This document shows, piece by piece, positions 47,084 to 57,946 of a stretch of DNA of 64,000 bases (position 1 is its first letter; each line of letters opens with the position of its first letter). Position numbers and translations under genes: made by a program. This DNA comes from Palsa-883 sp963826975 (GTDB lineage: Bacteria; Pseudomonadota; Alphaproteobacteria; Acetobacterales; Acetobacteraceae). The notes under the pieces were generated by a model. It searched no databases, was not told the origin of the DNA, and saw only the letters and a list, made by a program, of their open reading frames with translations. The stretch lies in assembly GCA_963826975.1 (NCBI GenBank), contig CAWGZJ010000017.1, positions 116,777-180,776 of the forward strand. The letters run 5' to 3'.

Positions 47084-48052
47084 ATGTCGTTTCGTTTTGT
47101 TTTTCTGCCGCCGCAAACCGCCACGACGCGCGAGTGGGCACAGCGCCTCGCCGCCGGACAACCCGACCTCGACATCGTCGTGGCGGAGGATGAAACGCAG
47201 GCCAATGCGGCCATTATCGACGCCGACGCCGCGTTTGGCCGCCTGCACCCGCAACTGCTCGCCCGGGCGCGCAAGCTGCGTTGGCTGCAATCGCCGCAGA
47301 TCGCGCCGCCCGCCGGCTATTTCTATCCCGAGTTGGTCGCGCACCCCCTGGTGGTGACCAACATGCGCGAGATATTCAACGACCATATCGGCGCGCACAT
47401 CATGGCCTTCGTGCTCGCGTTCGCGCGCGGGTTTCACTACTACATTCCGCAGCAGCTCAAGGGCGTCTGGGAGCCGCGGCGGCTGGATACCGGCGTGATC
47501 CATCTGCCGGAGGCTACCGCGCTGATTGTCGGCCTGGGCGGCATCGGGGCGGAGGCCGCGCGGCTCGCGGCGGCGTTCGGTATCACGGTGATCGGCACCG
47601 ACGCGCGGCGCGAGACGGCGCCGCCGGGTGTGACGGAGATGCATCGCCCCGAAGCGCTGGACGACCTGCTGCCGCGCGCCGACTTCGTCATCCTGACCGT
47701 GCCGCACACGCCGGCGACCGAGGGCTTCATGCACCGCGCCCGCTTCCAGCGCATGAAGCCGTCGGCGTTCTTCATCAACATCGGCCGCGGCATGACCACA
47801 CGGCTGGACGATCTGGTGGCGGCGCTGGAGGCCGGCGAAATCGCCGGTGCCGGACTGGATGTGTTCGAAATCGAGCCGCTGCCGGCGGGCCACAAGCTAT
47901 GGCGCATGCCCAATGTGCTGATTACGCCGCACAGCGCCGGGTTCGGACCGTACCTGGAGGAGCGGCGCTTCGAGATCGTGCGCGACAACTGCCGCGCTTT
48001 CGCCGATGGGACACCGTTGCGCAACCCCGTGGACAAGGCGTCCTGGTTTTAG
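47084..48052 (+). CDS. D-isomer-specific 2-hydroxyacid dehydrogenase
   Basis: 322 aa NAD(P)-dependent oxidoreductase. The nucleotide loop is IVGLGGIGAEAARLAAAFG; catalytic Arg lies in INIGRGMTTRLDDL, the Glu in DVFEIEPLP and the His in ITPHSAGFG. Conserved NMREIFNDHIGAH precedes them. Substrate (glyoxylate, hydroxypyruvate or other) not predictable. It stands alone, about 200 bp before the molybdoenzyme operon. Confidence 0.9.
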   Translation: MSFRFVFLPPQTATTREWAQRLAAGQPDLDIVVAEDETQANAAIIDADAAFGRLHPQLLARARKLRWLQSPQIAPPAGYFYPELVAHPLVVTNMREIFNDHIGAHIMAFVLAFARGFHYYIPQQLKGVWEPRRLDTGVIHLPEATALIVGLGGIGAEAARLAAAFGITVIGTDARRETAPPGVTEMHRPEALDDLLPRADFVILTVPHTPATEGFMHRARFQRMKPSAFFINIGRGMTTRLDDLVAALEAGEIAGAGLDVFEIEPLPAGHKLWRMPNVLITPHSAGFGPYLEERRFEIVRDNCRAFADGTPLRNPVDKASWF

Positions 48053-48248
48053 GGGGCGTCCTGGTTCCAAGCGATGGCGTCAGCGGGCCAGGCGCGTTCA
48101 CACGTACAGCTCCTGCGGAAAGCGATATCCTTCCCCGGGCCATAGTGTGGGTGAGAATGACTTTCTCCCTGGCGAGTCTTTCGCGGGACAAGCTCATCGC
48201 CTACAAGAACCGCATGACTTCCGCGCCAGCAGCCACACGAGGAACCGC

Positions 48249-51102
48249 ATGACCCGACTGTCGGCCGCCGCCGAGGTGATCGACCTGTCGCCCACCGTCG
48301 GCGACGAGGTGAAATACACCACATGCTACATGTGCGCCTGCCGCTGCGGCATCAAGGTGCACCTGAAGGACGGCCGGTTGCGCTACATCGAGGGCAACCG
48401 CAATCACCCGGTGAACAAGGGCGTGCTGTGCGGCAAGGGCTCGGCCGGCATCATGCAGCACTACTCGCCGGCCAGGCTGCGCAAGCCGCTGTTGCGTGTG
48501 GGCGAGCGCGGCGCGGGCGAATTCAAGGAGATCGAGTGGGACGAAGCGCTGGGCCTCGCCACCGAGTGGCTGGGCGCGGTGCGCGCCAGCGATCCCAAGC
48601 GTCTGGCGTTCTTCACCGGACGCGACCAGAGCCAGAGCCTGACCGGCTGGTGGGCCAAGCAGTTCGGCACGCCTAATTTTTCCGCGCATGGCGGGTTCTG
48701 CTCGGTCAACATGGCGACCGCGGGCCTCTATTCGATCGGCGGCAGCTTCTGGGAGTTTGGTGAACCTGACTGGGACCGTACGAAATACCTGCTGATGTTC
48801 GGCGTCGCCGAGGACCATGATTCCAATCCGATCAAGACCGGCCTGGCCAAGCTGAAGGCGCGGGGGGCAAAATTCGTCAGCCTCAATCCGGTGCAGACCG
48901 GCTATTCGGCACTGGCGGACGAGTTCCTGGCGATCCGCCCCGGCACCGACGGGCTGTTCGTGCTGGCGCTGGTGCACGAGTTGCTGCGGACCGATCGGAT
49001 CGATCTGGATTTTCTGGCCAGCTACAGCAACGCGATCTGGCTGGTAATCGACAATCCGGGCGGCGCGGATGACGGGCTGTTCGCGCGCAACGCCGACGGC
49101 AAACCGCTGGCGTGGGATCGCGCGACGCGGGCCCCGGTCGACGCATCGACGCCCGGCATGCGGCCCGGCGTCGTCGGCGCATTCGTGCTGCCTGACGGAC
49201 GCCGCGCGCGGCCGGTGTTCCAGTTGCTCGCCGAGCGCTACCTGGATGGCAAATATGCACCCGATGCGGTAGCGGAACGCTGCGGCATCCCGGCTTCGAC
49301 GATCCGCCGCATCGCGACCGAATTGGCCGACGTGGCATTCAATCAGACGATCGAGCTGGATCAGCCGTGGACCGATACATCGGGACGGCGACACGAGAAA
49401 ATGATCGGCCGTCCGGTATCGATGCACGCAATGCGCGGTATTTCCGCGCACTCCAACGGGTTCCAGACCTGCCGCTCGATCCATCTGTTGCAGATGTTAC
49501 TGGGGGCGATCGATACGCCAGGGTCGTGGCGCTACAAGTCGCCGTATCCGAAGCCGATCCCGCCGGGCGCCGCCCCGGTGGGAAAGGGCAGCAAGCCGAA
49601 TACGATGATGCCGGGCATGGCGCTGGGTTTCCCGCAGGGGCCGCAGGACCTGCTGCTGGAGGACGACGGCACGCCGATCCGCATCGACAAGGCGTTTACC
49701 TGGGACGCACCGATCGCCGCGCACGGCATGATGCATATGGTGATCGCCAATGCCTGGGCGGGCGATCCGTACAAGATCGACACGCTGTTCATGTACATGG
49801 CGAACATGGCGTGGAATTCGTCGATGAACCCCGGCGAGTCCATGCGCATGCTCGCCGATAAGGACCCGGCCACCGGCGCGTATCGCATTCCGCACGTGAT
49901 TTATGCCGACGCGTTCTTCTCGGAAACCGTGCCGTATGCGGATCTGATTTTGCCGGACACGACGTATCTGGAACGTTGGGACTGCATTTCGCTGCTGGAC
50001 CGGCCGATCGGCGGCCCGGAGGGTCCGGCGGACGCCATCCGCCAGCCGGTGCTGGCACCCGACCGCGACGTGCGCCCGTTCCAGGACGTGCTGATCGAGC
50101 TTGGCGCGCGGCTGAAACTCCCTGGATTCGTCAAGGAAGATGGCAGCGCGGCCTACAGCGACTATCCCGACTACATCGCCAATCACGAGCGCACGCCCTG
50201 GCATCGGTCCACTCGGCGGGTGGCGCGGCGCCGATGGAACGGCAGTAGGCAAGGGAGCGGCGAACCCCAACCAGCTTGCGCGCTATGTCGAGAACCAGTG
50301 CTTCTGGCGGCATCACCTGCCGCAGGAGCAGCTGTACTTCAAGCACGCCAATGCGGCGTATCTGCGCGATGCGCACGCGATGGGGTTGATACCGAATACC
50401 AACCAGATCGTGCTGCAACTCTATGTCGAGCCGCTGCAACGGTTTCGCCTGGCCGCCGAGGGGCATGGACCGGTGCAGCCACCGGACGCCAAGCGCGCGG
50501 GGGTGAAGCGCTATTTCGATCCCCTGCCGATCTGGTATCCGCCCGTCGAGGACACCGCGCCCGAGCAGGCCGCCTGGCCGTTGCATGCGATCACCCAGCG
50601 TCCGTCTATCATGTATCATTCGTGGGGATCGCAGAACGCCTGGCTAAGGCAGATCTACGATCGCAACCATCTTTACATGAACCGCCGCACCGCGACCGCG
50701 TTGGGCATCGCCGAAGACGACTGGGTGTGGGTGATCAGCCGGACCGGCCGCGTGAAGGGGCAGGTGCGGCTGATGGAGGGGGTCAATCCGGATACGGTCT
50801 GGACCTGGAATGCGATCGGCAAGCGCGCCGGGGCGTGGAACCTGGGTCCGGATGCGCCGGAATCGCGCGAGGGCTTTCTGCTGAACCATGTGATCTCGGA
50901 GTTCCGCAAGGAAGCCGACGGCGCGGTTCAATCCAACAGCGATCCGATCACCGGCCAGGCCGCATGGTACGACCTGCGGGTGCGCGTCGAAAAAGCCGAG
51001 GCCGGCATTACCCAACCGCATTACAGCACCTTGCCGCGTCCACCTGGACTTACCGCTCCACCGCACCTGCTGCGCTTCAATGCCGGGGAGCACGCGCAAT
51101 GA
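48249..51102 (+). pseudogene. DMSO-reductase-family molybdopterin oxidoreductase, one-base frameshift
   Basis: The N-terminal [4Fe-4S] ligands are C26, C29, C33 and C61 (CYMCACRCG...GVLCGKG); the likely Mo ligand is Cys151 in HGGFCSVN; the MGD-binding C-terminal domain ends HVISEFRKEADG...DPITGQAAWYDLRV. The frame is broken in GCCCTGG at 50195-50201: frame one ends IANHERTP and frame two resumes GIGPLGGWRGADG. Deleting one C gives exactly 951 codons, so one extra base explains everything. There is no Tat signal, so the enzyme would be cytoplasmic. It overlaps the Fe-S gene as ATGA. Confidence 0.85.
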
Positions 51103-51824
51103 CCGCGATCCCGCCGCCGGGGGCGAAAAAGCTCGGCCTGGTCATCGATCTGGACACCTGCGTCGGCTGCCACGCCTGCGCCGTGAATTGCAAGGAGTGG
51201 AACACCTCGGGCCATTCCGCGCCCCTGCCGGATTTCGAGGCGTATCAGGCGAAGCCGCAAGGCGTCTGGTTCAACCGCGTGCACAGCTACGAGGCCGGCG
51301 AAGGCTGCGACAGCCGCACGGTGTATTTCCCTCGATCGTGCCTGCATTGCGAGGAACCCGCCTGCGTCACCGTCTGTCCCACCGGCGCGTCGTACAAGCG
51401 CGCCGAAGACGGCATCGTGCTGGTCAACCCGGACACCTGCATCGGCTGCAAGCTGTGCTCCTGGGCCTGCCCGTACGGCGCGCGCGAGTTCGACGAAGAT
51501 GCCGGCGTGATGAAGAAATGCACACTCTGCATCGACCGCATCTACAACACGAACATTCCGGTAGAAGACCGTGTCCCCGCCTGCGTTTCCACCTGCCCGG
51601 CGCAGGCACGCCATTTCGGCGACCTGGGTGATCCGGACAGCGCCGTGTCCCGCCTGGTCGCCGAACGCGGCGGCTACGACCTGATGCCGGAACTCGGCTA
51701 CAAGCCGGTGAACAAATACCTGCCACCGCGCGAGCGACCCCGCCACATCGAACCCGCAGAACCACCAGTCGAGAGCGTCGCCAACCCGTTCCTGCGGTGG
51801 ATCGACCGCGCCCTGTCGCGCTGA
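51099..51824 (+). CDS. Four-cluster ferredoxin electron-transfer subunit (DmsB/NrfC type)
   Basis: 241 aa with four cysteine groups: CVGCHACAVNC, CLHCEEPACVTVCPTG, CIGCKLCSWACPYG and CTLCIDR...CVSTCPAQ, the layout of DmsB-type subunits that wire a molybdoenzyme to a membrane anchor. The start overlaps the preceding stop (ATGA). The C-terminus resembles no further domain. Confidence 0.93.
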   Translation: MTAIPPPGAKKLGLVIDLDTCVGCHACAVNCKEWNTSGHSAPLPDFEAYQAKPQGVWFNRVHSYEAGEGCDSRTVYFPRSCLHCEEPACVTVCPTGASYKRAEDGIVLVNPDTCIGCKLCSWACPYGAREFDEDAGVMKKCTLCIDRIYNTNIPVEDRVPACVSTCPAQARHFGDLGDPDSAVSRLVAERGGYDLMPELGYKPVNKYLPPRERPRHIEPAEPPVESVANPFLRWIDRALSR

Positions 51825-51832
51825 GCACTGCC

Positions 51833-52729
51833 ATGCATCCCGCGCTATCTGTCATCCTGTTCACCACCGCCTCGGGCGCCGGCTACGGCGTGCTGTTCTG
51901 GCTTGGGCTGCTGGCGCCGCTTGGCCTGCTGCCCATGGCGGCCGGCTTCGGCGTCACCGCATCGCTGCTCGGCCTGGCGCTGATCACCGTCGGGCTGATG
52001 TCGTCCACGCTGCATCTCGGGCATCCTGAACGTTCGTGGCGGGCGATCACCCAATGGCGCACTTCCTGGCTGTCGCGTGAGGGCGTGACGGCGCTGATCG
52101 CCTATGTGCCGGCGGTGCTGTTTCCGCTGCTGTGGCTGATCACCGGCGCGCCCGGGCCGATCGGCTTCGCCAGTGCCGTGATGGCAGCGGTCACGGTGAT
52201 CTGTACCGGAATGATCTACGCATCGCTGAAACCGATCCGGCAGTGGCACAATCCATACGTGCTGCCGATCTACCTGCTGGCGGCGTTGTTTTCCGGCGGC
52301 GCCTGCCTGGCCGGTGTCGCAACGTTCTGGCATGCGAACCCGTGGCTCGCCTATGCATCCGTGGTGGTGGCCGCGGCGACGCTGGCGGCGAAACTGGCCT
52401 ACTGGCGATCGATCGATTCCGGCGCCGGCGCGCGCACCCCGGCGGACGCGACCGGGTTGGGGAAACTTGGCACGGTGCGCTCGCTCGATCCGCCGCACAC
52501 CGAGGAAAACTACCTGCTGCGCGAGATGGGCTATCGCATCGCCCGCAAGCATGCCGCGCGGCTGCGGGTCGTCGCGGTGGTGCTGGGCTTCATTGCGCCG
52601 ATCGTGCTGCTGCCATTCGTCCCACCGGTTGCAGCGATCGCCGCGCTGCTCGGGCTGCTGGTCGAGCGGTGGCTGTTCTTCGCCGAGGCGACGCACACCA
52701 TCACGCTGTATTACGGTCGCACAGCATAG
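51833..52729 (+). CDS. DmsC-like membrane anchor subunit
   Basis: 298 aa with about eight membrane helices. The start MHPALSVILFTTASGAGYG and the STLHLGHPERSWRA segment are characteristic of DmsC anchors that exchange electrons with quinone. ATG 51833 lies 8 bp after the ferredoxin stop. The sarcosine oxidase operon starts only 42 bp later. Confidence 0.9.
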   Translation: MHPALSVILFTTASGAGYGVLFWLGLLAPLGLLPMAAGFGVTASLLGLALITVGLMSSTLHLGHPERSWRAITQWRTSWLSREGVTALIAYVPAVLFPLLWLITGAPGPIGFASAVMAAVTVICTGMIYASLKPIRQWHNPYVLPIYLLAALFSGGACLAGVATFWHANPWLAYASVVVAAATLAAKLAYWRSIDSGAGARTPADATGLGKLGTVRSLDPPHTEENYLLREMGYRIARKHAARLRVVAVVLGFIAPIVLLPFVPPVAAIAALLGLLVERWLFFAEATHTITLYYGRTA

Positions 52730-52771
52730 GCGGTATCATCCGCCCGATCGTCACGCCTGGGTATCGTCCGC

Positions 52772-54025
52772 ATGCAACGCTTCTCCGCCCTGTCCCTGCT
52801 GCGCCATGCGTTGGGCGGCCACACCGGATGGCAGCCGCAATGGCGCTCGCCCGAACCGAAGCCGGAATATGACGCGCTGATCGTCGGCGGCGGGGGACAT
52901 GGCCTCGCTACGGCCTACTATCTGGCAAAGCAGCACGGGTTGCGCAACATCGCGGTGCTGGAGCGCGGCTGGATCGGCGGCGGCAACACCGGGCGCAACA
53001 CCACGATCATCCGCTCCAACTATTTGTTTGCCGAGAGCGCGGCGCTGTACGACCACGCGGTTCGGCTGTGGGAAAGCCTGTCGCAGGAACTGAACTACAA
53101 CGTGATGTTCAGCCCGCGTGGGGTGATGATGCTGGCGCACACCCACCACGACGTGCAGGTGTTCAAGCGGCACGTGCACGCCGACCGCGCCGCCGGGGTC
53201 GACAATGAATGGCTGACGCCGGTTCAGGCGCAGGCCTTCTGTCCACCGCTGAACGTCGCAACCGACCTGCGCTACCCGGTGCTCGGCGCGGCACTGCAAC
53301 GTCGCGGTGGCGTGGCGCGGCACGATGCCGTTGCGTGGGGGTATGCGCGAGCCGCGGACGCCCTGGGCGTCGACATCCTGCAGAACTGCGAGGTCACCGC
53401 CATCGACCGCGACACTGCCGGCGCGGCCACCGGTGTTCAAACGACTCGCGGCACGATCCGAGCGCCAAAAATCGGCGTCGTGGCGGCCGGGCACACCAGC
53501 GTGGTGATGGCGATGGCCGGACTGCGCCTGCCGCTGGAGAGCTATCCGCTACAGGCACTGGTGTCGGAACCGGTGAAGCCGGTGCTGCCCTGCGTCGTGA
53601 TGTCGAACACCATCCACGCCTATATCAGCCAGTCGGACAAAGGGGAGTTGGTGATCGGGGCCGGAACGGATGCGTATACCTCCTACACCCAGCGCGGCGC
53701 GCTGCACATCGCGATACACACGCTGGATGCGATCTGCGAACTGTTCCCGATGTTCCGTCGCCTGCGCATGTTGCGCAACTGGGGCGGAATTGTCGATGTG
53801 ACACCGGACCGTTCTCCGATTGTCGGACGTACGCCGGTGCCGGGGTTGTATGTCAATTGCGGCTGGGGCACCGGCGGATTCAAGGCAACGCCGGGGTCCG
53901 GCCATGTATTCGCCTGGACCATCGCACGCGACGAACCGCATCCGATCAACGCGCCGTTCTCGCTGCAGCGTTTCCGCGATGGCGCAACGATCGATGAGGC
54001 CGCCGCGGCGGCGGTGGCACACTGA
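52772..54025 (+). CDS. soxB: Sarcosine oxidase beta subunit
   Basis: 417 aa FAD oxidoreductase, the subunit that oxidises sarcosine to glycine. FAD loop LIVGGGGHGLATAYYLAKQHG near residue 37, the flavin-linking region (GRNTTIIRSNYL) and C-terminal NCGWGTGGFKATPGSG are typical of heterotetrameric SoxB. The stop overlaps soxD as TGATG. Confidence 0.95.
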   Translation: MQRFSALSLLRHALGGHTGWQPQWRSPEPKPEYDALIVGGGGHGLATAYYLAKQHGLRNIAVLERGWIGGGNTGRNTTIIRSNYLFAESAALYDHAVRLWESLSQELNYNVMFSPRGVMMLAHTHHDVQVFKRHVHADRAAGVDNEWLTPVQAQAFCPPLNVATDLRYPVLGAALQRRGGVARHDAVAWGYARAADALGVDILQNCEVTAIDRDTAGAATGVQTTRGTIRAPKIGVVAAGHTSVVMAMAGLRLPLESYPLQALVSEPVKPVLPCVVMSNTIHAYISQSDKGELVIGAGTDAYTSYTQRGALHIAIHTLDAICELFPMFRRLRMLRNWGGIVDVTPDRSPIVGRTPVPGLYVNCGWGTGGFKATPGSGHVFAWTIARDEPHPINAPFSLQRFRDGATIDEAAAAAVAH

Positions 54026-54291
54026 TGCTGCTGATCGCCTGCCCCTGGTGCGGTGCGCGGCCGGAGTTGGAGTTCAGCTACGCCGGCGAGGCGCATATTG
54101 CGCGCCCGACTGATCCCGCTTCGGTCAACGATGCAGAGTGGACCGCGTATCTCCACATGCGCACCAATCCGAAAGGAACGCATCGCGAGCGGTGGCGCCA
54201 CACCCACGGTTGCGCGCGCTTCTTCAATGCGGTGCGTGATACCACGACCGATGAGATCGTGGCGACCTATATCAGCGGCCGTAAAGAATGA
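54025..54291 (+). CDS. soxD: Sarcosine oxidase delta subunit
   Basis: 88 aa zinc-containing small subunit: CPWCGARPELEF opens it, and HTHGCARFFNAVRDT near residues 65-80 supplies the remaining ligands; RTNPKG-like (HMRTNPKGTHRERW) is diagnostic. Translationally coupled to soxB. A palindromic element separates it from soxA. Confidence 0.95.
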   Translation: MLLIACPWCGARPELEFSYAGEAHIARPTDPASVNDAEWTAYLHMRTNPKGTHRERWRHTHGCARFFNAVRDTTTDEIVATYISGRKE

Positions 54292-54299
54292 CCCACCGA

Positions 54300-54472
54300 C
54301 GGTGCCCCCCCGTCATGCCGGCGCAGGCCGGTATCCACGACTTTCTTTGCTGCGGCGAAGACAAGTCGTGGATACCGGCCCCCCGGCCTTCGCCAAGGGC
54401 AGGCTCCGCCTGTCCTCGGGCGGCCCGTTGGGCCGACCCGGGGGCCAGCATGACAGGGCGGCAGCACCGAAG
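54300..54472. repeat. Palindromic element inserted between soxD and soxA
   Basis: GTCATGCCGGCGCAGGCC, then TATCCACGACTT...AAGTCGTGGATACCGG (stem), and after a GC-rich extension CCGGGGGCCAGCATGAC. The family's ends and stem match the copies at 25.85 and 33.2 kb. It makes the soxD-soxA gap 229 bp in an otherwise overlapping operon. Confidence 0.88.
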
Positions 54473-54520
54473 AGTCGATCATTCGTGCGCCTGGTCTTAC
54501 AAACCTGGCGATCCACCGCC

Positions 54521-57433
54521 GTGAGCGCGTTTCGCACCGCGTCGGGCGGACGCATCGATCGCACGCGTACGTTGCGATTCAGCTTCGATCACCGAGAGTA
54601 TCAGGGATATGAAGGCGACACGCTGGCCTCGGCGCTGTTGGCGAACGGCGTGCACCTGCTCGGGCGCTCGTTCAAATATCACCGGCCGCGCGGGGTGCTG
54701 GCAGCCGGAGCCGATGAACCGTCGGCGCTAGTCACCATCGTTCGCGACGACGCGCGCCGCACGCCCAACCTGCGCGCCACCCAGGTCGAGCTGTACGACG
54801 GGCTGCGGGCGGAAAGCCAGAATCATTATCCCTCGCTCGGCTTCGATCTGGGCGCGGTCAACGATGTTCTGTCGCCGCTGGTTCCCGCCGGCTTCTACTA
54901 CAAGACCTTCAAATGGCCGACCTGGGCATGGCATCGGATCTACGAGCCGTTGATCCGTGCCGCCGCCGGCCTCGGCCGCGCGCCGTCGTTGCCTGATCCG
55001 GATCGTTACGCACAGCGTTATGCGCATTGTGACGTGCTGGTGGTGGGCGCTGGACCCGCCGGTCTCGCAGCCGCAGTCGCCGCCGCGGATTCCGGGGCTC
55101 GGGTCATCTTATGCGACGAACAAGCGGAAATGGGTGGCTCGCTGCTGTCGGAAACGGCCGCGACGATCGATGGCGCATCAGCCCAGAACTGGCTCAACGC
55201 GACACTTGCCGCGCTAACACAGAACCCACGCATGACCCTGCTGCCGCGTACCACGGCATTCGGCTGCTACCCGCATAACATGGTGGGCCTCGCGCAACGT
55301 CTGACGGACCACCTCGCGGCACCCGCTCCCACGCAGGCCCGCGAGCGTCTGTGGCAGGTGCGGCCGCGCGAGCTGATACTGGCGACAGGCGCGCTGGAGC
55401 GGCCGCTGGTGTTTCCGGGCAACGACCGTCCGGGGATCATGCTGGCCGGCGCGGCGCGCACCTATCTGCAACGTTACGGTGTGCTGCCCGGACGCCGCGC
55501 CGTGGTAGTGACGGCGCATGACGATGCCTATCACATGGCGCATGCGCTGCGCGACGCAGGCATCACCGTCGCCGCGCTGATCGATGTTCGTCACGAACCC
55601 GGCACAGTCGACACCGCAACGGCCGGCAACGCCCGCACGAACAACAACGGTCTCCGCATCATTCGCGGTGCCACGATTGCTGCGACCGGCGGGCGCAAGC
55701 GCGTCACCTGGGTCAAGCTTGGCGACGGCACCACCATTCCCTGCGACGTCGTGCTGATGTCCGGCGGGTTCACCCCGAGCGTGCATTTACACTCCCAGGC
55801 ACGCGGGACATTACGGTTCGATACCGACTGTCAGGCCTTCGTGCCAGGAGCGCCACACAAGCAGGTGCGCTCGGTAGGCGCCTGCGCGGGTGTGTTCGGT
55901 CTGGCGGCAGCGCTGGCAGACGGTGCGCACACGGATCGGTTCGTAGTCGATGCGCCACCACCCGGCAAGGGCGGAATGCTCGGCGCGATGGCGGGCACGG
56001 GCGGCAAGGCCTTCGTCGACTTCCAGAACGACGTCACCGCCAAGGACATTGCGCTGGCGGTGCGGGAGGGATTCCGCTCGATCGAGCACATCAAGCGCTA
56101 CACCACCACCGGCATGGCGACCGACCAGGGCAAGACCGCCAACGTCAATGCGCTCGGCATCGCGGCCGACGCGCTGGCGATGGCACCCGAGCAGGTCGGG
56201 CTGACCACCTTTCGTCCGCCCTATACGCCGGTGACCTTCGGCAGCTTCGCCGGCGCCTCGCGCGGCATGCTGTTCGATCCGGTGCGGCAGACGCCGCTGC
56301 ACGATCGCGCGGTGGCGCTGAGCGCGGTGTTCGAAGATGTCGGTCAGTGGCGGCGGGCACTTTATATCCCGCGCGCTGGCGAAACGATGTACGACGCGGT
56401 AGCGCGCGAATGCCGTGCGGTGCGCAATGCGGCTGGCATGTTCGACGGCTCCACGCTCGGCAAGATCGAGGTGGTTGGTCCCGACGCCGCGGAATTCCTC
56501 GACCGGATGTATGTCAACGCCCTACAAAAACTCCCAGTCGGGCGCTGCCGCTATGGCATCCTGCTGCGCGAGGACGGGTTCGTGCTGGACGACGGCATCA
56601 TCGGCCGGCTGGCCACCGATCGGTTCCACGTCACGACCACCACCGGCGGCGCGGCACGCGTGCTCGGAATGATGGAAGACTATCTGCAGACGGAATGGTC
56701 GGACCTGGATGTCTGGCTGACATCCGTCACGGAACAATGGGCGGTGATCGCCGTGCAAGGCCCGCGCGCCCGGGATATCCTGGCCCCGCTGATCCAGGAC
56801 ATCGACCTCGCGCTGCCGCACATGGCGCTGGCACAGGGCCATATAAGCGGCGTGCCGACCCGCCTGTTCCGCGTCAGCTTCACCGGCGAGCTCGGCTTCG
56901 AGGTCAATGTCCCCTCGGACGCGGCCGGCGCGGCGTGGGACGCGATCGCCGCCGGCGGCGCCACCCCGTATGGCACCGAGGCGATGCATGTGTTGCGCGC
57001 CGAGAAAGGTTACATCATCGCCGGTCAGGAAGCCGATGGAACGGCCACACCTGACGATCTCGGTCTGACGTGGGCGATCGGCAAGACCAAACAAGACTTC
57101 GTCGGCAAGCGGTCCCTGACATTGCCGGCGCTGGCTGCAACCGGGCGGAAGCAGCTTGTCGGGCTGCTGACCGATGACCCGCGCACGGTGCTGCAGGACG
57201 GCGCGCAGATTGTTGACGATCCGAAGCAGTCGGTGCCGATGCGCGTGCTGGGGCATGTTACTTCGTCGTACAACAGTGCGACACTCGGCCGCTCGATCGC
57301 GCTGGCGCTGCTGGAAAATGGGCGAGCGCGGATGGACCAGCATCTCTTCGCGCCGATGGCAGACCGCGCGATAGGTGTGCGGGTTGTTTCGCCGGTGTTC
57401 CATGATCCGCAGGGGGCACGCCTGCATGGCTGA
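54521..57433 (+). CDS. soxA: Sarcosine oxidase alpha subunit
   Basis: About 970 aa, normal for heterotetrameric SoxA. N-terminal 2Fe-2S-like fold (LRFSFDHREYQGYEGDTLASALLANG), FAD/NAD domain (DVLVVGAGPAGLAAAVAAADSG), then a C-terminal GcvT-like aminomethyltransferase domain (GMFDGSTLGKIEVVGPDAAEFLDRM) where the one-carbon unit is passed to tetrahydrofolate. The start is GTG 54521 (or GTG 54485); the frame continues upstream only through the repeat element. Confidence 0.93.
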   Translation: MSAFRTASGGRIDRTRTLRFSFDHREYQGYEGDTLASALLANGVHLLGRSFKYHRPRGVLAAGADEPSALVTIVRDDARRTPNLRATQVELYDGLRAESQNHYPSLGFDLGAVNDVLSPLVPAGFYYKTFKWPTWAWHRIYEPLIRAAAGLGRAPSLPDPDRYAQRYAHCDVLVVGAGPAGLAAAVAAADSGARVILCDEQAEMGGSLLSETAATIDGASAQNWLNATLAALTQNPRMTLLPRTTAFGCYPHNMVGLAQRLTDHLAAPAPTQARERLWQVRPRELILATGALERPLVFPGNDRPGIMLAGAARTYLQRYGVLPGRRAVVVTAHDDAYHMAHALRDAGITVAALIDVRHEPGTVDTATAGNARTNNNGLRIIRGATIAATGGRKRVTWVKLGDGTTIPCDVVLMSGGFTPSVHLHSQARGTLRFDTDCQAFVPGAPHKQVRSVGACAGVFGLAAALADGAHTDRFVVDAPPPGKGGMLGAMAGTGGKAFVDFQNDVTAKDIALAVREGFRSIEHIKRYTTTGMATDQGKTANVNALGIAADALAMAPEQVGLTTFRPPYTPVTFGSFAGASRGMLFDPVRQTPLHDRAVALSAVFEDVGQWRRALYIPRAGETMYDAVARECRAVRNAAGMFDGSTLGKIEVVGPDAAEFLDRMYVNALQKLPVGRCRYGILLREDGFVLDDGIIGRLATDRFHVTTTTGGAARVLGMMEDYLQTEWSDLDVWLTSVTEQWAVIAVQGPRARDILAPLIQDIDLALPHMALAQGHISGVPTRLFRVSFTGELGFEVNVPSDAAGAAWDAIAAGGATPYGTEAMHVLRAEKGYIIAGQEADGTATPDDLGLTWAIGKTKQDFVGKRSLTLPALAATGRKQLVGLLTDDPRTVLQDGAQIVDDPKQSVPMRVLGHVTSSYNSATLGRSIALALLENGRARMDQHLFAPMADRAIGVRVVSPVFHDPQGARLHG

Positions 57434-57946
57434 CACCGCGCTGCATCTGACCGACCTTCCGGCCTGCACAAGGCTGATCCTGCGCGGACGCGCCGCGGCG
57501 ACGCGGGCCGCCGCGGCGCCACTCGGGTTCGCACTGCCGTTGCAGCCCTGCCGTGCCGTCACCGCGGGCAACCGCAGCGCGCTGTGGCTGGGCCCGGACG
57601 AGTGGCTGATCCTCACGCCCGCATCCGATTTCATAGCCCCGGCGCTGGCGCAGGCGATGCAAGGCTGCCCGCACTCACTGGTCGATGTCAGCCACCGACA
57701 ATGCGGGATCGAACTGAGTGGCAGCACGGCGGCTGACGTACTTAACGCCGGCTGCCCGCTCGACCTAGCCCAGCCGGCGTTTCCCGTCGGCATGTGTACC
57801 CGCACCGTGCTCGCCAAAAGCGAGATCGTGCTGTGGCGTATGTCTGCCGGAACGTTCCACCTGGAAGTCGCGCGTTCCATCCTGCCCTACGTCCGCGCAT
57901 TTCTGCACGAAGCCGCGCGCGATTATCCTGTTGCAACGAATGCGGG

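Noticed and set aside
48006..48248. In-frame extension of the molybdoenzyme gene upstream of 48249
   Set aside because: It overlaps the end of the dehydrogenase gene, has no signal-peptide or Tat character, and conserved sequence begins only after ATG 48249.
54053..54520. In-frame extension of soxA through soxD
   Set aside because: It is soxD in another frame plus the palindromic element; SoxA similarity starts near 54521.
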